Source: Diphasiastrum complanatum (Eukaryota; Streptophyta; Lycopodiopsida; Lycopodiales; Lycopodiaceae). Taken from it: DNA of 64,000 nucleotides. Both the position numbers and the translations under genes were made by a program. Shown here one piece after another: positions 30,640 to 42,229 of the stretch (its first letter is position 1; the number at the start of each line of letters is the position of its first letter). The notes under the pieces were generated by a model, which was not told the DNA's origin, searched no databases, and worked only from the letters and a program-made list of their open reading frames with translations. The stretch is taken from positions 26,864,995 to 26,928,994 of the forward strand of contig CM055113.1 of the NCBI GenBank assembly GCA_029204225.1, given 5' to 3'.

Positions 30640-33157
30640 CATAGAACTTCATGAGAGCAATAAACAACGAGATAAACAAATGCAAAATCTATCTAATCAA
30701 CTACAAGCTATTATTTCTAACAACTTGGGCTACCAGTCAGAAATATTTTTCGGTGATTAAAAGTTTAAATGCCCGAAAGTTGTTGAAGACTAGATAAACC
30801 ATTGGAAAAGCTATTTTAGCTTGCACAATGTCCCAGAAGATAAAAGAATATCATCGGTTCTATTATTTCTGGAAGGTACAGCCTCTTCTTGGTGGAGGGA
30901 ACTTTCCATGGAACCGGTGACTTGGGCTGGATTCCTGACGGAATTCTAGAAAGCTTTTGTCACGATAGACGATTCTGAACTATATATTTGGTATATCAAC
31001 TGCAAAATGGCCAAGAGTTCTTGGACTCTTTGGCCAAGGTGCCGCTATTTGATCATAAGTTAGCACAGTGGCAATTTATTGCCGGACTGCCAACTGACTA
31101 TCAAAATGAATGCAAACGAAATATCCTTAACTCACTAAAGGATGCCATCCATGTGGCGAAAGCCTATGATAGTACAGTTGTTGCATCACGAAAAAGTGTG
31201 CATGGCCAAATGGCCCTGAAACCCAAGCAAGAAAAATCTAACAAGCGTAAGAAGTAGTTTTTTGATGAGCTGGAAGCAGAACCGTACCAACACCCAACGA
31301 AGAAAAAGAATAAGAAAAAACTGGTGGTCAAAGACAAAGCACGGTTGGCGGCGCTTAAACAGAATCTGTGTTTTCTCTGCAATAAACCCGGGCACCGTGC
31401 CAAATAGTGTCCCGAACAGAAAGCAAAGTCATCAAGTTTCATGTCTGTGGATTTATCGACAGATAAATTGGAAGTCAATTTGTCGAATAATTGTGACTGT
31501 ACTTGTAACTCTAGTGCACTCTCTTTCAAGCCTATTGAATAGTTTCGTGTGAGAGGCAATATTTTAGGGAAAGACATGAATGTGCTATTTTAATCAGGTA
31601 GTACTCACAATTTTTTGAATGCTCGACTTGTGTAGAATCTCCGAGTGCCCACCATGGCCAGTGACCACCGTTACGTGGTCCGTCTTGCCTCAGGGTTGGA
31701 CACTAAGATTTGGGATGTCAAAGTCTCCAACTTAGAGCTTCGGATGCAGGACTATGTTGAGCCGTTGGATTTCCATGTCATGAATCTGGCTCGGACTGAT
31801 GTGATTTTGAGCTATGAATGGTTTTTTTGCAAATCAGACTCTTAGAGATATATTTTAAAAATCATTCTATGGTATTTAAAGATAAGTTTGATCATATTGT
31901 CTCTATTTCTGGAGAGATCGATGTACTTCCATCGTCGATGATTTTCTCAGCTGAATTAATTGAGAAACTTCATGATTTTGAGTATGAACTCTTTCACTTG
32001 CTTTTGAAATCTCGTATGCATTGTAATGTTGAGGATGTGAATGTGTTTTCATGCTTTAACATCGAAAATTTGCATAAGGAACAATAGCTTTTGCAAGATT
32101 TAGAGCAAGAGTTTAGTGAAGTTTTTCCGGAGCAGTTACCTTATCGACTACAGCCCACTCGGTCAGTGGATCATAAGATAGATCTTTTGCCCGATAGTCG
32201 TCCTATCTTCAGACAACCATATCAGTTTAGTCAGAAGGAAGAGGAGGAATTGGCTAGGCAGATCGAGGAGTATCTCAGGATGGGACACATAAGACCAAGT
32301 AAATCTCCATGGGGAGCACCTGTCCTTCTTAAGAGTAAGAAAGATGGGAGTTTCCGGCTATGTGTAGATTACAAGGCTCTGAACAAACTTACAGTTAAAA
32401 ATAAATACCTGTTGCCTGGGATGGACGATCTCATAAATCGATTGAATGCAGCTAAATACTTTACGAAAATTGATCTACGTATGGGATACCATCAGATTAG
32501 GATACATTTGAAAGATGTATCTAAAACCGATTTTAGGACCAGGTTTGGCCACTACGAGTTTCTTGTATTGCCCTTTGGTTTGACAAATGCTCCGTCTACT
32601 TTCCAGCAAATGATGAACAATTTACTTCATCCATATTTGGGGAAGTTCGTAGTAGTGTTTCTGAACAATATTCTGATCTATAACAGAACACTCAAAGAGC
32701 ATGCTAAGCATCTCCGTATTGTCTTATGTATTTTAAGACAAGAGAAGCTTTATGCAAAAGAATCAAAGTGCGAATTCTTTAAGAAGGAACTTCTTTACCT
32801 TGGTCATAAGAATACCTTTTTTGGAATCAAGATTGACGAAGAAAAGACAAAGACGGTAGTGGAATGGCCAATCCCTAAAACGGTGCATGAACTTAAGTCA
32901 TTCTTAGATTTCATTGAAGGTACACCACTCAGGAAAAAGAGCTTTTTGCTGTACTTCATGCTTTGAAATCATGGAGGCATTACATGTACGGTAATAAATT
33001 TGTGGTTAATATGGATCATCAACCTTTAAGGTATTTTGTTAATCAAAATGACTTGCGAGATCATAAGGCCAAATGGGCAGAACTCATGCAAGAATTTGAC
33101 TTTGAAGTGCGGTATATTAAGGGCTCATCTAATCAGGTGGCTGATGCACTTAGTTGA
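30640..33157 (+). pseudogene. Ty3/gypsy gag-pol relic with mutated RT active site
   Basis: Gag: ESNKQRDKQMQNLSNQLQAI, then GTASSWWRELSMEPVTW and QWQFIAGLPTDYQNECKRN. Zinc knuckle CFLCNKPGHRAK.CP with a TAG inside (near 31407). Protease remnant SGSTHNFLNARLV. RT (32091 on): PTRSVDHKIDLLPDSRPIFR, KSKKDGSFRLCVDYKALNK, FTKIDLRMGYHQIRI, and the catalytic site reads FLNN in place of FLDD (32658-32669). RT then jumps (near 32918) straight into the end of RNase H (YMYGNKFVVNMDHQPLRYFV, ending NQVADALS), losing most of the connection. Integrase is absent. Several stops are present. The gypsy at 62466-64000 is a relative. Confidence 0.85.
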
Positions 33158-33460
33158 ATTGATAAAGTGAATGAACTTCACTGAGATCAGTATGGACTTT
33201 TATCTCTCCTTGAGAGGTATTTATGAGAAAGACCCACATTTTGGACCAATCTAAAATAGGGTTCTAGTAATGTCATCAAGCGGGATTGATAATCATGGTG
33301 ATCAATCTGGGGGGAAGGCTATAAAGGGTACTAATGACTTCTCTATCCATAATGAACTTTTGTTCAGGAAAGAGAAGGTGTATTAAAGTAAGTCCACTTC
33401 TAAGGTTCTAACCCTAAGAAGGAAAATCTTCCAAAGTAGCCAAAAGGAAGGGAAAAGTAT
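33158..33460. other. Short non-coding interval
   Basis: Contains GATCAATCTGGGGGGAAGG (33301-33319), purine-rich like the end of a gypsy element, but no matching LTR was identified. Confidence 0.3.
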
Positions 33461-33695
33461 TGTTAGAAACCAATGATAAACTTGTTACTGTTTACAATCT
33501 ACTATTGACAACTGTTACCAGCTGTAAGTAGTTGTAGGCTAGTCTATAGTCAACTACTATTTTTTTTTCTCTCTCTTTCTCTCTACATATATTCAGGGTT
33601 TATTGTACTCTCTTTCATTCAGTGTGATATAGTGTGATGGTGTGTTTTTCCTCTTTATCTTGGTGATTGCTTATGGTTATTGATTGATAGTGCTC
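33461..33695 (+). repeat. 5' LTR
   Basis: 235 bp; the CT-rich tract is longer than in the 3' copy. Confidence 0.85.
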
Positions 33696-33960
33696 GGGCG
33701 AAATGCCTAGCTTGCTGTCCAAAACGCCCGAGGGGAGGCCCAGGAGTCGTGCGACAAATAGCTCTAAAAACATAGCGTCTGCAGGGGTTGGGTCCCCTTA
33801 CAAACACAAAAAGTGAGAGCGCATGTGTGGATGAATGCCACATGTCAAAGGCAAAAAACAAGCTGATATGGACCATAGATCTTGCACAGATCCGACGGCC
33901 AGAAATTCATTGAAGTTTTCCTTCATCTCTCTTCAACTTCAACTGAAATTTTGAAAGGGC
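33696..33960. other. Foreign-looking GC-richer insert after the 5' LTR
   Basis: Starts GGGCGAAATGCCTAGC and contains CCCGAGGGGAGGCCCAGG. It replaces the expected PBS and start of gag. Unlike anything else in the window. Confidence 0.4.
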
Positions 33961-34039
33961 CCTTAACATTGGTACTGGACCACTTTTGTTTAAGGTTTGT
34001 CCTTTAGGTTTGAAGGAAAAGGAGAAAACAGAGTGATAT

Positions 34040-37000
34040 TTTGACCTATTGAAGGTAAAGGAGATCCGTGATCAACTAGCTGCCGTTGGAGAGCAAGTAC
34101 AAGATTGCGAGATCGTTCAATTGACATTGAACAACTTGAGTGAGTCACATCAGATGTTTGTGAGAAGCATTGCCACACGGGAGAATCTTCCAACCTATGA
34201 AGGGCTAGGTGGATTACTTTTGTAGGAAGAGCAATGTCAAGATAACAGGGACTATGATCAAGCTCTTGCAGTTAGAGGACGAGGCGAAAGATTTGGTCGT
34301 GGTAGGTATCAATCGAGAGGAGGAAACTCAAGCCGGGGATCATTTCAACAATTTCATGAGCAAGCTAATGATAGCCCGAATCGAGGCAATTGGAATCAAG
34401 GCCAAGGTCAAGGATGTGGCTATTCCAGGCAAAATAAACTTGGAAATTGTAGGTACTACAACAAAGCTGGCCATTGGGAGCGTGAATGCTTCAAGAAACA
34501 AAAGGAGATAGCACAAAGAAAAGGCAAATTATGCTGATTAACATCAATTTGATGATGATCATTATGAAGACAATTATATTAATCAACATCAATTCAATGA
34601 TGATCAATATGAAGATGATACAGGTGAAAGCTCAAACTTGTTCATTATGGCGCTAATGACAAGTGACGAAGCAAAGGATACCTGGTACATTGACAGTAGA
34701 GCGTCTAAGAACATGACTTTGAGGAAGGAGTGGTTTTCGAAATTCAAGAAAATCCACAATGGCGATGAAGTTGGACAAGCTGATGGCCAATTGCTACCTG
34801 TGAAAGGATTTGGAGTGGTACCACTGAAGCTAGCCAGCGAAATGATAAAGCGGATAAGCAATGTGCAATATGTTCCTGGTTTAGCCAACAATTTACTATC
34901 AGTTGGGATGATGGCTGATCAATAATTCAAGGTTGAGTTTGATAGCAACAAATGTCTCATTAAGGACATCAAGAATCACTACAAAGTGATTGCTACAGGA
35001 GCTAGAGTCAACGGAAATTGACTCTACAAACTGAATGCGAGATCTTTTACTCAAGCTATGGTAAGCATTGTTGATAGTCGAAGTGATCTTTGGCATCAAC
35101 GATTTGGTCATATCAGTGCTCAAAGTTTACAAATTCTGAAAAGAGGTAATCTAGTTACTGGATTGCCTGATATTTCTTTTGAAGGAAAAATCTATGAAGG
35201 TTGCATTTTGGTAAAACAACACAGAGAAAGGTTTCCCAAAAGTGGAGGAAGGAGAGCCAGTGGCATCCTAGATCTTGTCCACAGTGATATATGTGGACCA
35301 ATGCAAACTAGATCTCTTAGTGGCTGCTATTACTTTATTACCTTTATTGATGATTATAGCAGATGCATTTGGATTTATTTCATAAGCAAGAAATCAGACG
35401 CTTTTGCTAAGTTCAAGGAATTCAAGGCATTAGTTGAAAAGCAAACAAGAAGCTACATCAAGACCTTGAGAACTGATGGAGGTGGTGAGTATTTTTCGAC
35501 AGAATTTATTGATTTTTGCAAAGATCAAGGGATCAAGAGACAGACTACAACACCTTATTCACTGCAGCAAAACGGAGTTGTAGAGCGAAAGAATAGATCC
35601 ATTGTTGAGATGGCCAGAGCAATGCTCAAAAGCAAGGGTATGCCAAACACCTTTTGGGCAGAAGCTTGCAGCACAGCTACGCACATTTTGAATCAATGTC
35701 CTACGAAATCTGTGGAAGGTAAGACACCTCATGAAGCTTTTACTGGAAAGAAACCTAATATTTCTCTTTTGAGAGTATTTGGTTGTGATGCTTATGCTCA
35801 TATTCCTGATGAGAAATGAAAAAAATTGGATGCAAAAGCTGTCAAGTGTATTTTCCTCGGATATGATGAGAAGGCCAAGGCATATAGAATGTATGATACA
35901 AATGCACAGAAGCTTGTGATTTCTAGGGATGCTACATTTGACGAGATGGGTCAACAAGGTGAACAATATGAAGAAATCACTAAACCTTTTGATGAGGGAG
36001 CGAAAGTACAGGTAAAAAAAGAAGTGGACTTTGATGCAGAAGACCCAATGGAAAAAGATAAGTTTGAAGCTAAAATCCCTAAGAGAGTACCTAAATGGTA
36101 CTTATCAGTCACAGGTGATGCTAAGAAGGGAGATACTCCCGAATCTAGCGAACAAGGAGAGCTTAGAAAGTCAAGCAAAAATTGAAAACCTTCTGCAAGG
36201 TTAGAAATAAATCTAGCCCTAATGGGTTTTGTGCTAAAGGCTCAAGAACCAAAAACCTTTCATGAAGCAAAGGAGCACAAGGAGTGGCGTGCAGCAATGG
36301 AAACAGAAATGGAGGCCATATCAAAAAATAGGACATGGAAGTTGGTTGAGCTACCTGAGGGTAAGATGCCTATCATTTGCAAATGGATTTATAAGATCAA
36401 ATATGGAGCAGATGGGCAACTCAACAAGTACAAAGCACGGTTGGTTGCAAGATGATTTGAGTAGTAGGAAGGATTGATTTTGAGGAAACCTTCGCACCCG
36501 TAGCTAAGATGGTAACTATACGTTCTATCATTGCTATTTCTACTTTTCATGGCTGGAAGATCCAGCAATTGGACGTTAAATCTACCTTTCTTAATGGAGT
36601 GCTGGATGAAGAGGTGTATTTAGTACAACCTCAAGGATTTGTTGAGCCAGGGAGAGAGAATCTTGTTTGTAAGCTCAACAAAGCTATCTATGGATTGAAG
36701 CAAGCACCACGAGCGTGGTACTCTTGCATTGATGAACACTTCAAGTGAAGGGGAATGGTAAAGAGTAAGGCTGATTCTAATCTTTACATTCTAAAGCAAG
36801 ATTCAGATATAGTGTTCACTGTTCTATACGTGGATGATTTGATTATTACAGGAAGTAATGAGATCTTAATTGATGAAATCAAATCAAATCTTTCCAATTC
36901 CTTTGACATGAGCAATCTAGGATTGATGCACTATTGTCTTGGCATTGAAGTATGGCAAAAGGAAGAGGTTGTCTTTCTTACACAAAGCAAGTATGCACGA

Positions 37001-37787
37001 GATTTGCTTTATAAGTTTCATATCATGATTGTAAGCCTTTGAGTACACCGATGGATGTCAACATGAAGCTTACTGCATATGATGAATCTGAGAAAGTAGA
37101 TGATTACTTGTACAGGCATTTGGTGGGTAGTTTGATCTATTTGACACACACACGGCCTAATATTTCTAATGTTGTTGGTGTTGTTAGTCAATTTATGCAA
37201 AATCCTAGTCAAGCACACTGGAAGTCTGCTAAACGTATTCTCAGGTACATTTGAGGGACATTGAATTTTGGTTTGAAGTATGATCAGCCTGAAGCGCCAA
37301 TGTTGGTAGGTTACATAAATGCTGATTGGGTAGGTAATATTGATGATAGAAGATCTACCAGTGGTCATACGTTCAGTTATGGTACAGTTGCAGTGTCATG
37401 GAGCAACAAAAAACAATCTACAGTAGGCTTATCTTCGACGGAAGCTGAATATCATGCACGCAGAAATGCTACACAGGAAGCAATATGGCTACAAAGATTA
37501 CTTGTTGATTTAGGTCAATCACAGGTGGATGCGACTACTATTTCTTGCGACAACCAAAGTTGCATTCACCTTGCCAAAAATCTCGTTGTACATGCTCGAA
37601 CCAAGCACATCAAAATACATTATCACTTTGTTTGAGAGAAAAAACTTGATGGAACTATTGATCTTGTTTTTTGTAAATCTGAAGATCAAATGGCAGATAT
37701 TTTTACTAAGTCATTAGGTAGATGTAAATTTGAAAAGTTTCATATTTTATTAGGAATAGAAGAATGTAATTTATCATTGAGGGAGAG
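34040..37787 (+). pseudogene. Copia gag-pol of the decayed element
   Basis: Gag end with IRDQLAAVGEQVQDCEIVQL, an Arg/Gly-rich patch (GRGERFGRGRYQSRGG) and a zinc-knuckle remnant (~34450). Protease WYIDSRASKNM has DSR in place of DSG (~34684). Integrase (35058-35819) has WHQRFGH, SDICGP, DGGGEYFS and QQNGVVERKNRS. RT runs from about 36222 with YVDD near 36830 and a break by frameshift near 36455. RNase H 37261-37730 has NADWVGNIDDRRST, SSTEAEY and DNQSCIHLAK. Stops occur among others at 34924, 35817, 36183, 36747 and 37254. The family differs from the intact copia at 16576. Confidence 0.85.
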
Positions 37788-38008
37788 TGTTAGAAACCAA
37801 TGATAAACTTGTTACTGTTTATGATTTACTATTGATAGCTGTTACCAGCTGTAAGTAGTTATAGGCTAGTCTATAGTCAACTACTAGTTTTCTCTCTCTA
37901 TATATTCAGGGTTTATTGTACTCTCTTTCATTCAGTGTGATATAGTATGATGGTGTGTTCTTCCTCTTTTTCTTGGTGATTTCTTATGGTGATTTATTTA
38001 TAGTGCTC
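37788..38008 (+). repeat. 3' LTR
   Basis: 221 bp, matching 33461-33695. Confidence 0.85.
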
Positions 38009-40760
38009 ATCAAATTATTGACAAGTACTCATACCTTTATTTTAAGAGTCAAAGGCTTAAATGATGATCTTGCATGTATTGATGATAGTATTAAAAATGT
38101 AGAGCTTGTACAAGGAATGCTCAATGGATTGTTGGACAATGATGCTAAGCTTGTGCAAAGTGTTTCTATTCAAAAGACATTGCCAATTTTGGAGGACTTG
38201 CAAGAGGTCTTAGTGGCTGAAGAAAATAGGCTACAAGCAAGAGGAGGCGTCACTTCTACTCGAGGAGGAGAAGATGCATTGTTCTCAAAGGGCAAATTCA
38301 AAGGCAAAGGCAAAGGTAAGGGATTCAAGAAACAAGGGAACTTGGATCAAGGTGAGGCATCTTCCTTTGGTGGTAGGAAGAAGGATGAATTTAAGGTTAT
38401 GTTTTTCTATTGTGGATTGAAAGGACACTTGCTAGTGATTTTTTTAAGAAAAAGAGATATCAAGGAAATCTCACTCTAGATGATGATGATGATGATGAAT
38501 ATAATGGTAATGATTCCTTTGTAATGTCTTCAAATTTGTTGTCAAGTGAAGGATATCAATCCATGGTGGATTGATTTTGGGGCAAGTTCTTATATGACAA
38601 GTCATAAAGAGTATTATTTTTGTTTGATGAATAGGAAAATCAACTTGAAGAATCTTCTTAGAATAAGTTTTGTTCATACCATCTATAACTAAGAATCTTC
38701 TTAGAGTAAGTCAAATGGTTGATAAGGTCTAGAAGTGGAGTTAGTTAAAAATACTTGCTTGATCAAAATGAAAGAAATCTTGATTGCAAGAGGGAAAAGG
38801 CAAGGTAGATTGTTCAAAATTGATGCTTGTGTTGTTGCTAACCAAGATGGATTTGTGGCAAGGGAGCAATTGACAAGTCAAGAGGTCTAGCATAAAATGT
38901 CGGGGCATCTCAACTTTGGAACTGATGGCAAAAAGGAAAGTAGTCATTGGTCTTTCTAAATCTCTTACTAGCATCAATCATGGAAGTGAACATTGTGCTT
39001 TATCTAAGTCACATAGACTACTTACAATAGATCTAACTCAAGATCTAGTAAGCCCTTTTAACTTGTACATTTAGACATACATAATATAAGTACGATTAGA
39101 AATGGTGGTGATAAGATGTATGTCACATTTATTGATGAATTTAGTAGATTTACTTGGGTATATCTTCTAAAGAGCAAAGATGAGGTGTTTGATGTTTTTG
39201 TGAAGTTCAAGAATTCAAGGGAGAACCAATTCAACACCAAGATCAAGTCCTTGATGGTGGTGAGTACATTCCGACCAATTCAAGGAGTATTTTGATGCAC
39301 ATGGGATCAAGAGGGAGCTATCAAGCCCAAGGACTCCACATAAACAAAATGTAGTGGCCGAGAGGAAGAATCAAATTTTTTTAGAAGGTGCCAAATCTAT
39401 GAGATCAAGTGCCAATCTTCCTAAGTCGTTTTTGGGCATGTGCAAATTATCTTTGTAATAGGTGGCCGAGTGTACCATTGGATGGTAGGACATCTTTTGA
39501 AGCTCTTTTTGGTAGGAGGCTCAGTGTCAACTATTTTAAAATCTTTGATCTACTTGCTATGTCAACATTGGCACTTGATGATAGGGCTAAAGAGGATCCT
39601 TCATCAAAGAAAGGCATTTTTTTTTTTGGATATAGTGAAGTAAGTAAAGCATATACAGTTTACATTCTTTCAAAAAGAAAAGTGTTCACAAGTAGGAATG
39701 CCATATTTTATGAAGGAAATGTTCCAAAGGTTGATGTTGATGGTGGTGTTGATGATGGATCTAACATTTTTGATGATGTTTATGGTTCTTTGGATGGTGG
39801 TGATGGAGAGAAATCTACAAGTCAAAACTCTAGGAGGACATCAAGGCAAAGGCAAAAACCATCAAGGCTCACATATGATGAGCAGGGTAAACAAATTGTT
39901 GAGGGTACAAATTTTGATTTCCTAACTTCTTTAGATGAACCTAGTTGTGTAGAGGAAGCAAGGCAAAAGAAGGAGTGGATCCAAGCAATGGATCTTGAGT
40001 ATCAAGCTCTTTTGAAGAACAACACTTGGAGGTTGGTGAAGCTTCCACAAGAAAGGAAGGCAATTGGGTTCAAATGGATCTTCAAGGTGAAGACAAACCA
40101 AGGTGAATCTATCAACAAGTATAAAGCGAGCTACCTGGTGGTAAAAGGAATCCTAGCCTACTTTCCAACTATACAAATTTGGCAGACATGTAATTCGACT
40201 TGATAATCAAGATCAAACACAATGGATTATTTAGACATGTTTGATACATGAGCATAATTCAAATGACCAAGTCTGTAATGTCAAAGTGATTAGAGGTAGA
40301 ATAGCAATGACTTGATTTATACAAGTATCCTTGCCTCCTTCCGAGTGCTAGGATCTTGTTTGTATTATCGACTACTGTGCAAAAATGAGAGTAAATATGC
40401 AACAACATGAATGGAGCTAGATTAACATGGGATTTATGAGAGTGGAGAACTAAATACAACACTAACCATATTTTGTGACAACCTTTCAGCTCAAAGTTTG
40501 GCTAACAACCCATTTTTTCATGCAAGGAGCAAGCACATTGAGGTTGCACATCACTTTGTGAGGGATCATGTCTTGGTTTTTGTTTTAAAATCACTTAGTC
40601 ATGTAAAAATTTATCTTTTGCTTTACTTGGCAATTTTGGCCATTATGACTAGTTTAGGGCAAGTTTTGGATAAGCTAGGCCAAACCCATCTATTTGAAGG
40701 AGAGATAATCATCATTCTCTATTATAAATACCAGGTAGCTCATGGAGAATCTAGAACCTA
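38009..40760 (+). pseudogene. Decayed copia related to the intact element
   Basis: Gag (from 38027) reads HTFILRVKGLNDDLA and LPILEDLQEVLVAEENR, clearly parallel to HTFVLRVKELNKELAFIG and LPILEELQGTLMAEE in the intact copia, followed by a Lys/Gly-rich stretch (KGKFKGKGKGKGFKKQG) and a damaged zinc knuckle. Protease reads WWIDFGASSYM (DFG for DSG). Integrase scraps lie at 38890-39440, then a long open segment 39409-40203 covers the integrase end and RT start (ARQKKEWIQAMDLEYQALLK). RT is then lost, and only the RNase H tail (HARSKHIEVAHHFVRDH, 40518) remains. The 5' end is missing, and the sequence directly abuts the LTR ending at 38008. Confidence 0.85.
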
Positions 40761-41015
40761 ATAAGTATTTCCATTTTGGAAGCTTTGCACTTGTTAACAG
40801 AAGATTAACTCAGATCTCTTCATGTTTTGAATATCTTTTGATTATACCAAGTTATGTTGTGTAGATCTTGATCAAACTAGAAATTCCGTGTGTAGAATTG
40901 TCTACAAGTTTGACATTTTTTTTGTGCATCTTCACTTTTGGCTAGATATATATTTAGAATCATTTTGGATCTTAAATTTTCACAGGCCATGTCTTTGAGG
41001 ATGGTCCTAGAAGAA

Positions 41016-41165
41016 TGCCTATTTAGTGATGCACTCAAAATACATTAACTTGGAAAAAATGAGATCTTCTAATATCTAGATCCATATAATTGCCTATTTA
41101 GTGATGCACTCAAAATACATTAACTTGGAAAAAATGAGATCTTCTAATATCTAGATCCATATAAT
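41016..41165. repeat. Perfect 75-bp tandem duplication
   Basis: Copies 41016-41090 and 41091-41165 are identical, starting TGCCTATTTAGTGATGC. Identity implies a recent event. Confidence 0.95.
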
Positions 41166-41414
41166 TGACTGCAATTTCTTCGTGTCTCAAAAAATGATAA
41201 AGAGTAATAAATGTTTCACATAAGTGTACAAGGTCTACACATGTTTTGAACATATAAGGTGCCCACAAGTTTTGCTACTATGGAAAGATCCATTTTGCTT
41301 CACATGGTGAGATGTTTGTTGAAATGACAAGCTAAAACTTCCATATTCTTTAGCAAAAAAAAGTGTAGGATGTAATACAATATACTATAACCAATTTTTA
41401 GTTTTTTATTATGC

Positions 41415-41432
41415 GTGTGTGTGTGTGTGTGT
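41415..41432. repeat. (GT)9 microsatellite
   Basis: Uninterrupted GT run. Confidence 0.95.
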
Positions 41433-42229
41433 ATAACAAATACATCATTATATTGCTATGTTAGAGCGTTGTATAATTGAGACATTAGTCACAAAAACCC
41501 TGTGTGATTGCTACAAGCACACAAGTGAACCCATGTTGTATGTGTAACAAACTGTTTGTGAAGGACATGACACATTTCGAGGCCATTGTAGCTCTTTCAT
41601 CTTTGTTGTAAGACCAATTGAAATGTCAAGGTTGATGGGACGAGTTGGTTAAGAGGGAAATTGTTGCCACACTAATGCATGCTCAAACCTTGCCTACCAT
41701 GTTGTTGACATCTTGTGCTCTTCGGTTAGGTTCAGCATAGCATTGTACATTTGTGCATAAAAATGCTAGTCCGTTGTGATTGCATTAATGTGCCCATTAT
41801 AAAAAAGAGACCGTTTGAAATTAGTGAAATGATGTGTAAGACTAGTTTCCAAATTGCACCACTCAAGTCAAACTTGATTAAAATCATGTTTTAGACTAGT
41901 CACCTAATTGCACCACCATAATCGTGCCACATGTAAATAGGAATTCCATTGCTAGTAAGCTTCAAGTTTGCACATTTACGTCACTCAAGAAAAGTACACC
42001 ACTCGAAAAGTAAGTGCAATTGGTACAAGTATTTAAATTCAAATGTCTTAGAGCTCTCCTACCCACTTGCATCATTGTGTCATTTGTCAATAGGTACCCA
42101 TGTCATGCATCATATTTTAGGGCCATATAATTTTCCCTTAGTGTGATGTGCAATTTAAATAATGTAGCATAATATAAAATTATGGATTTTTTCTCTCACG
42201 ATAATAATTATTTGCACTATCATCAACTT

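Larger units (their letters stand above)
33461..38008 (+). mobile_element. Decayed Ty1/copia element with both LTRs
   Basis: Direct repeats at 33461-33695 and 37788-38008 both start TGTTAGAAACCAATGATAAA, contain AGCTGTAAGTAGTT and a CT tract, and end ATAGTGCTC. The 3' LTR follows a purine tract GAGGGAGAG (37779-37787). The internal part has gag, protease, integrase, RT and RNase H in copia order but with many stops. The 5' LTR is not followed by a PBS; unrelated GC-richer DNA (33696-33960) occupies that place. No convincing target duplication was found. Confidence 0.85.
40761..42229. other. Interval without genes; tandem and GT repeats
   Basis: AT-rich. Probably starts with the LTR remnant of the preceding copia. 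Holds the 75-bp tandem duplication and a GT run. No coding motif seen. Confidence 0.5.
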
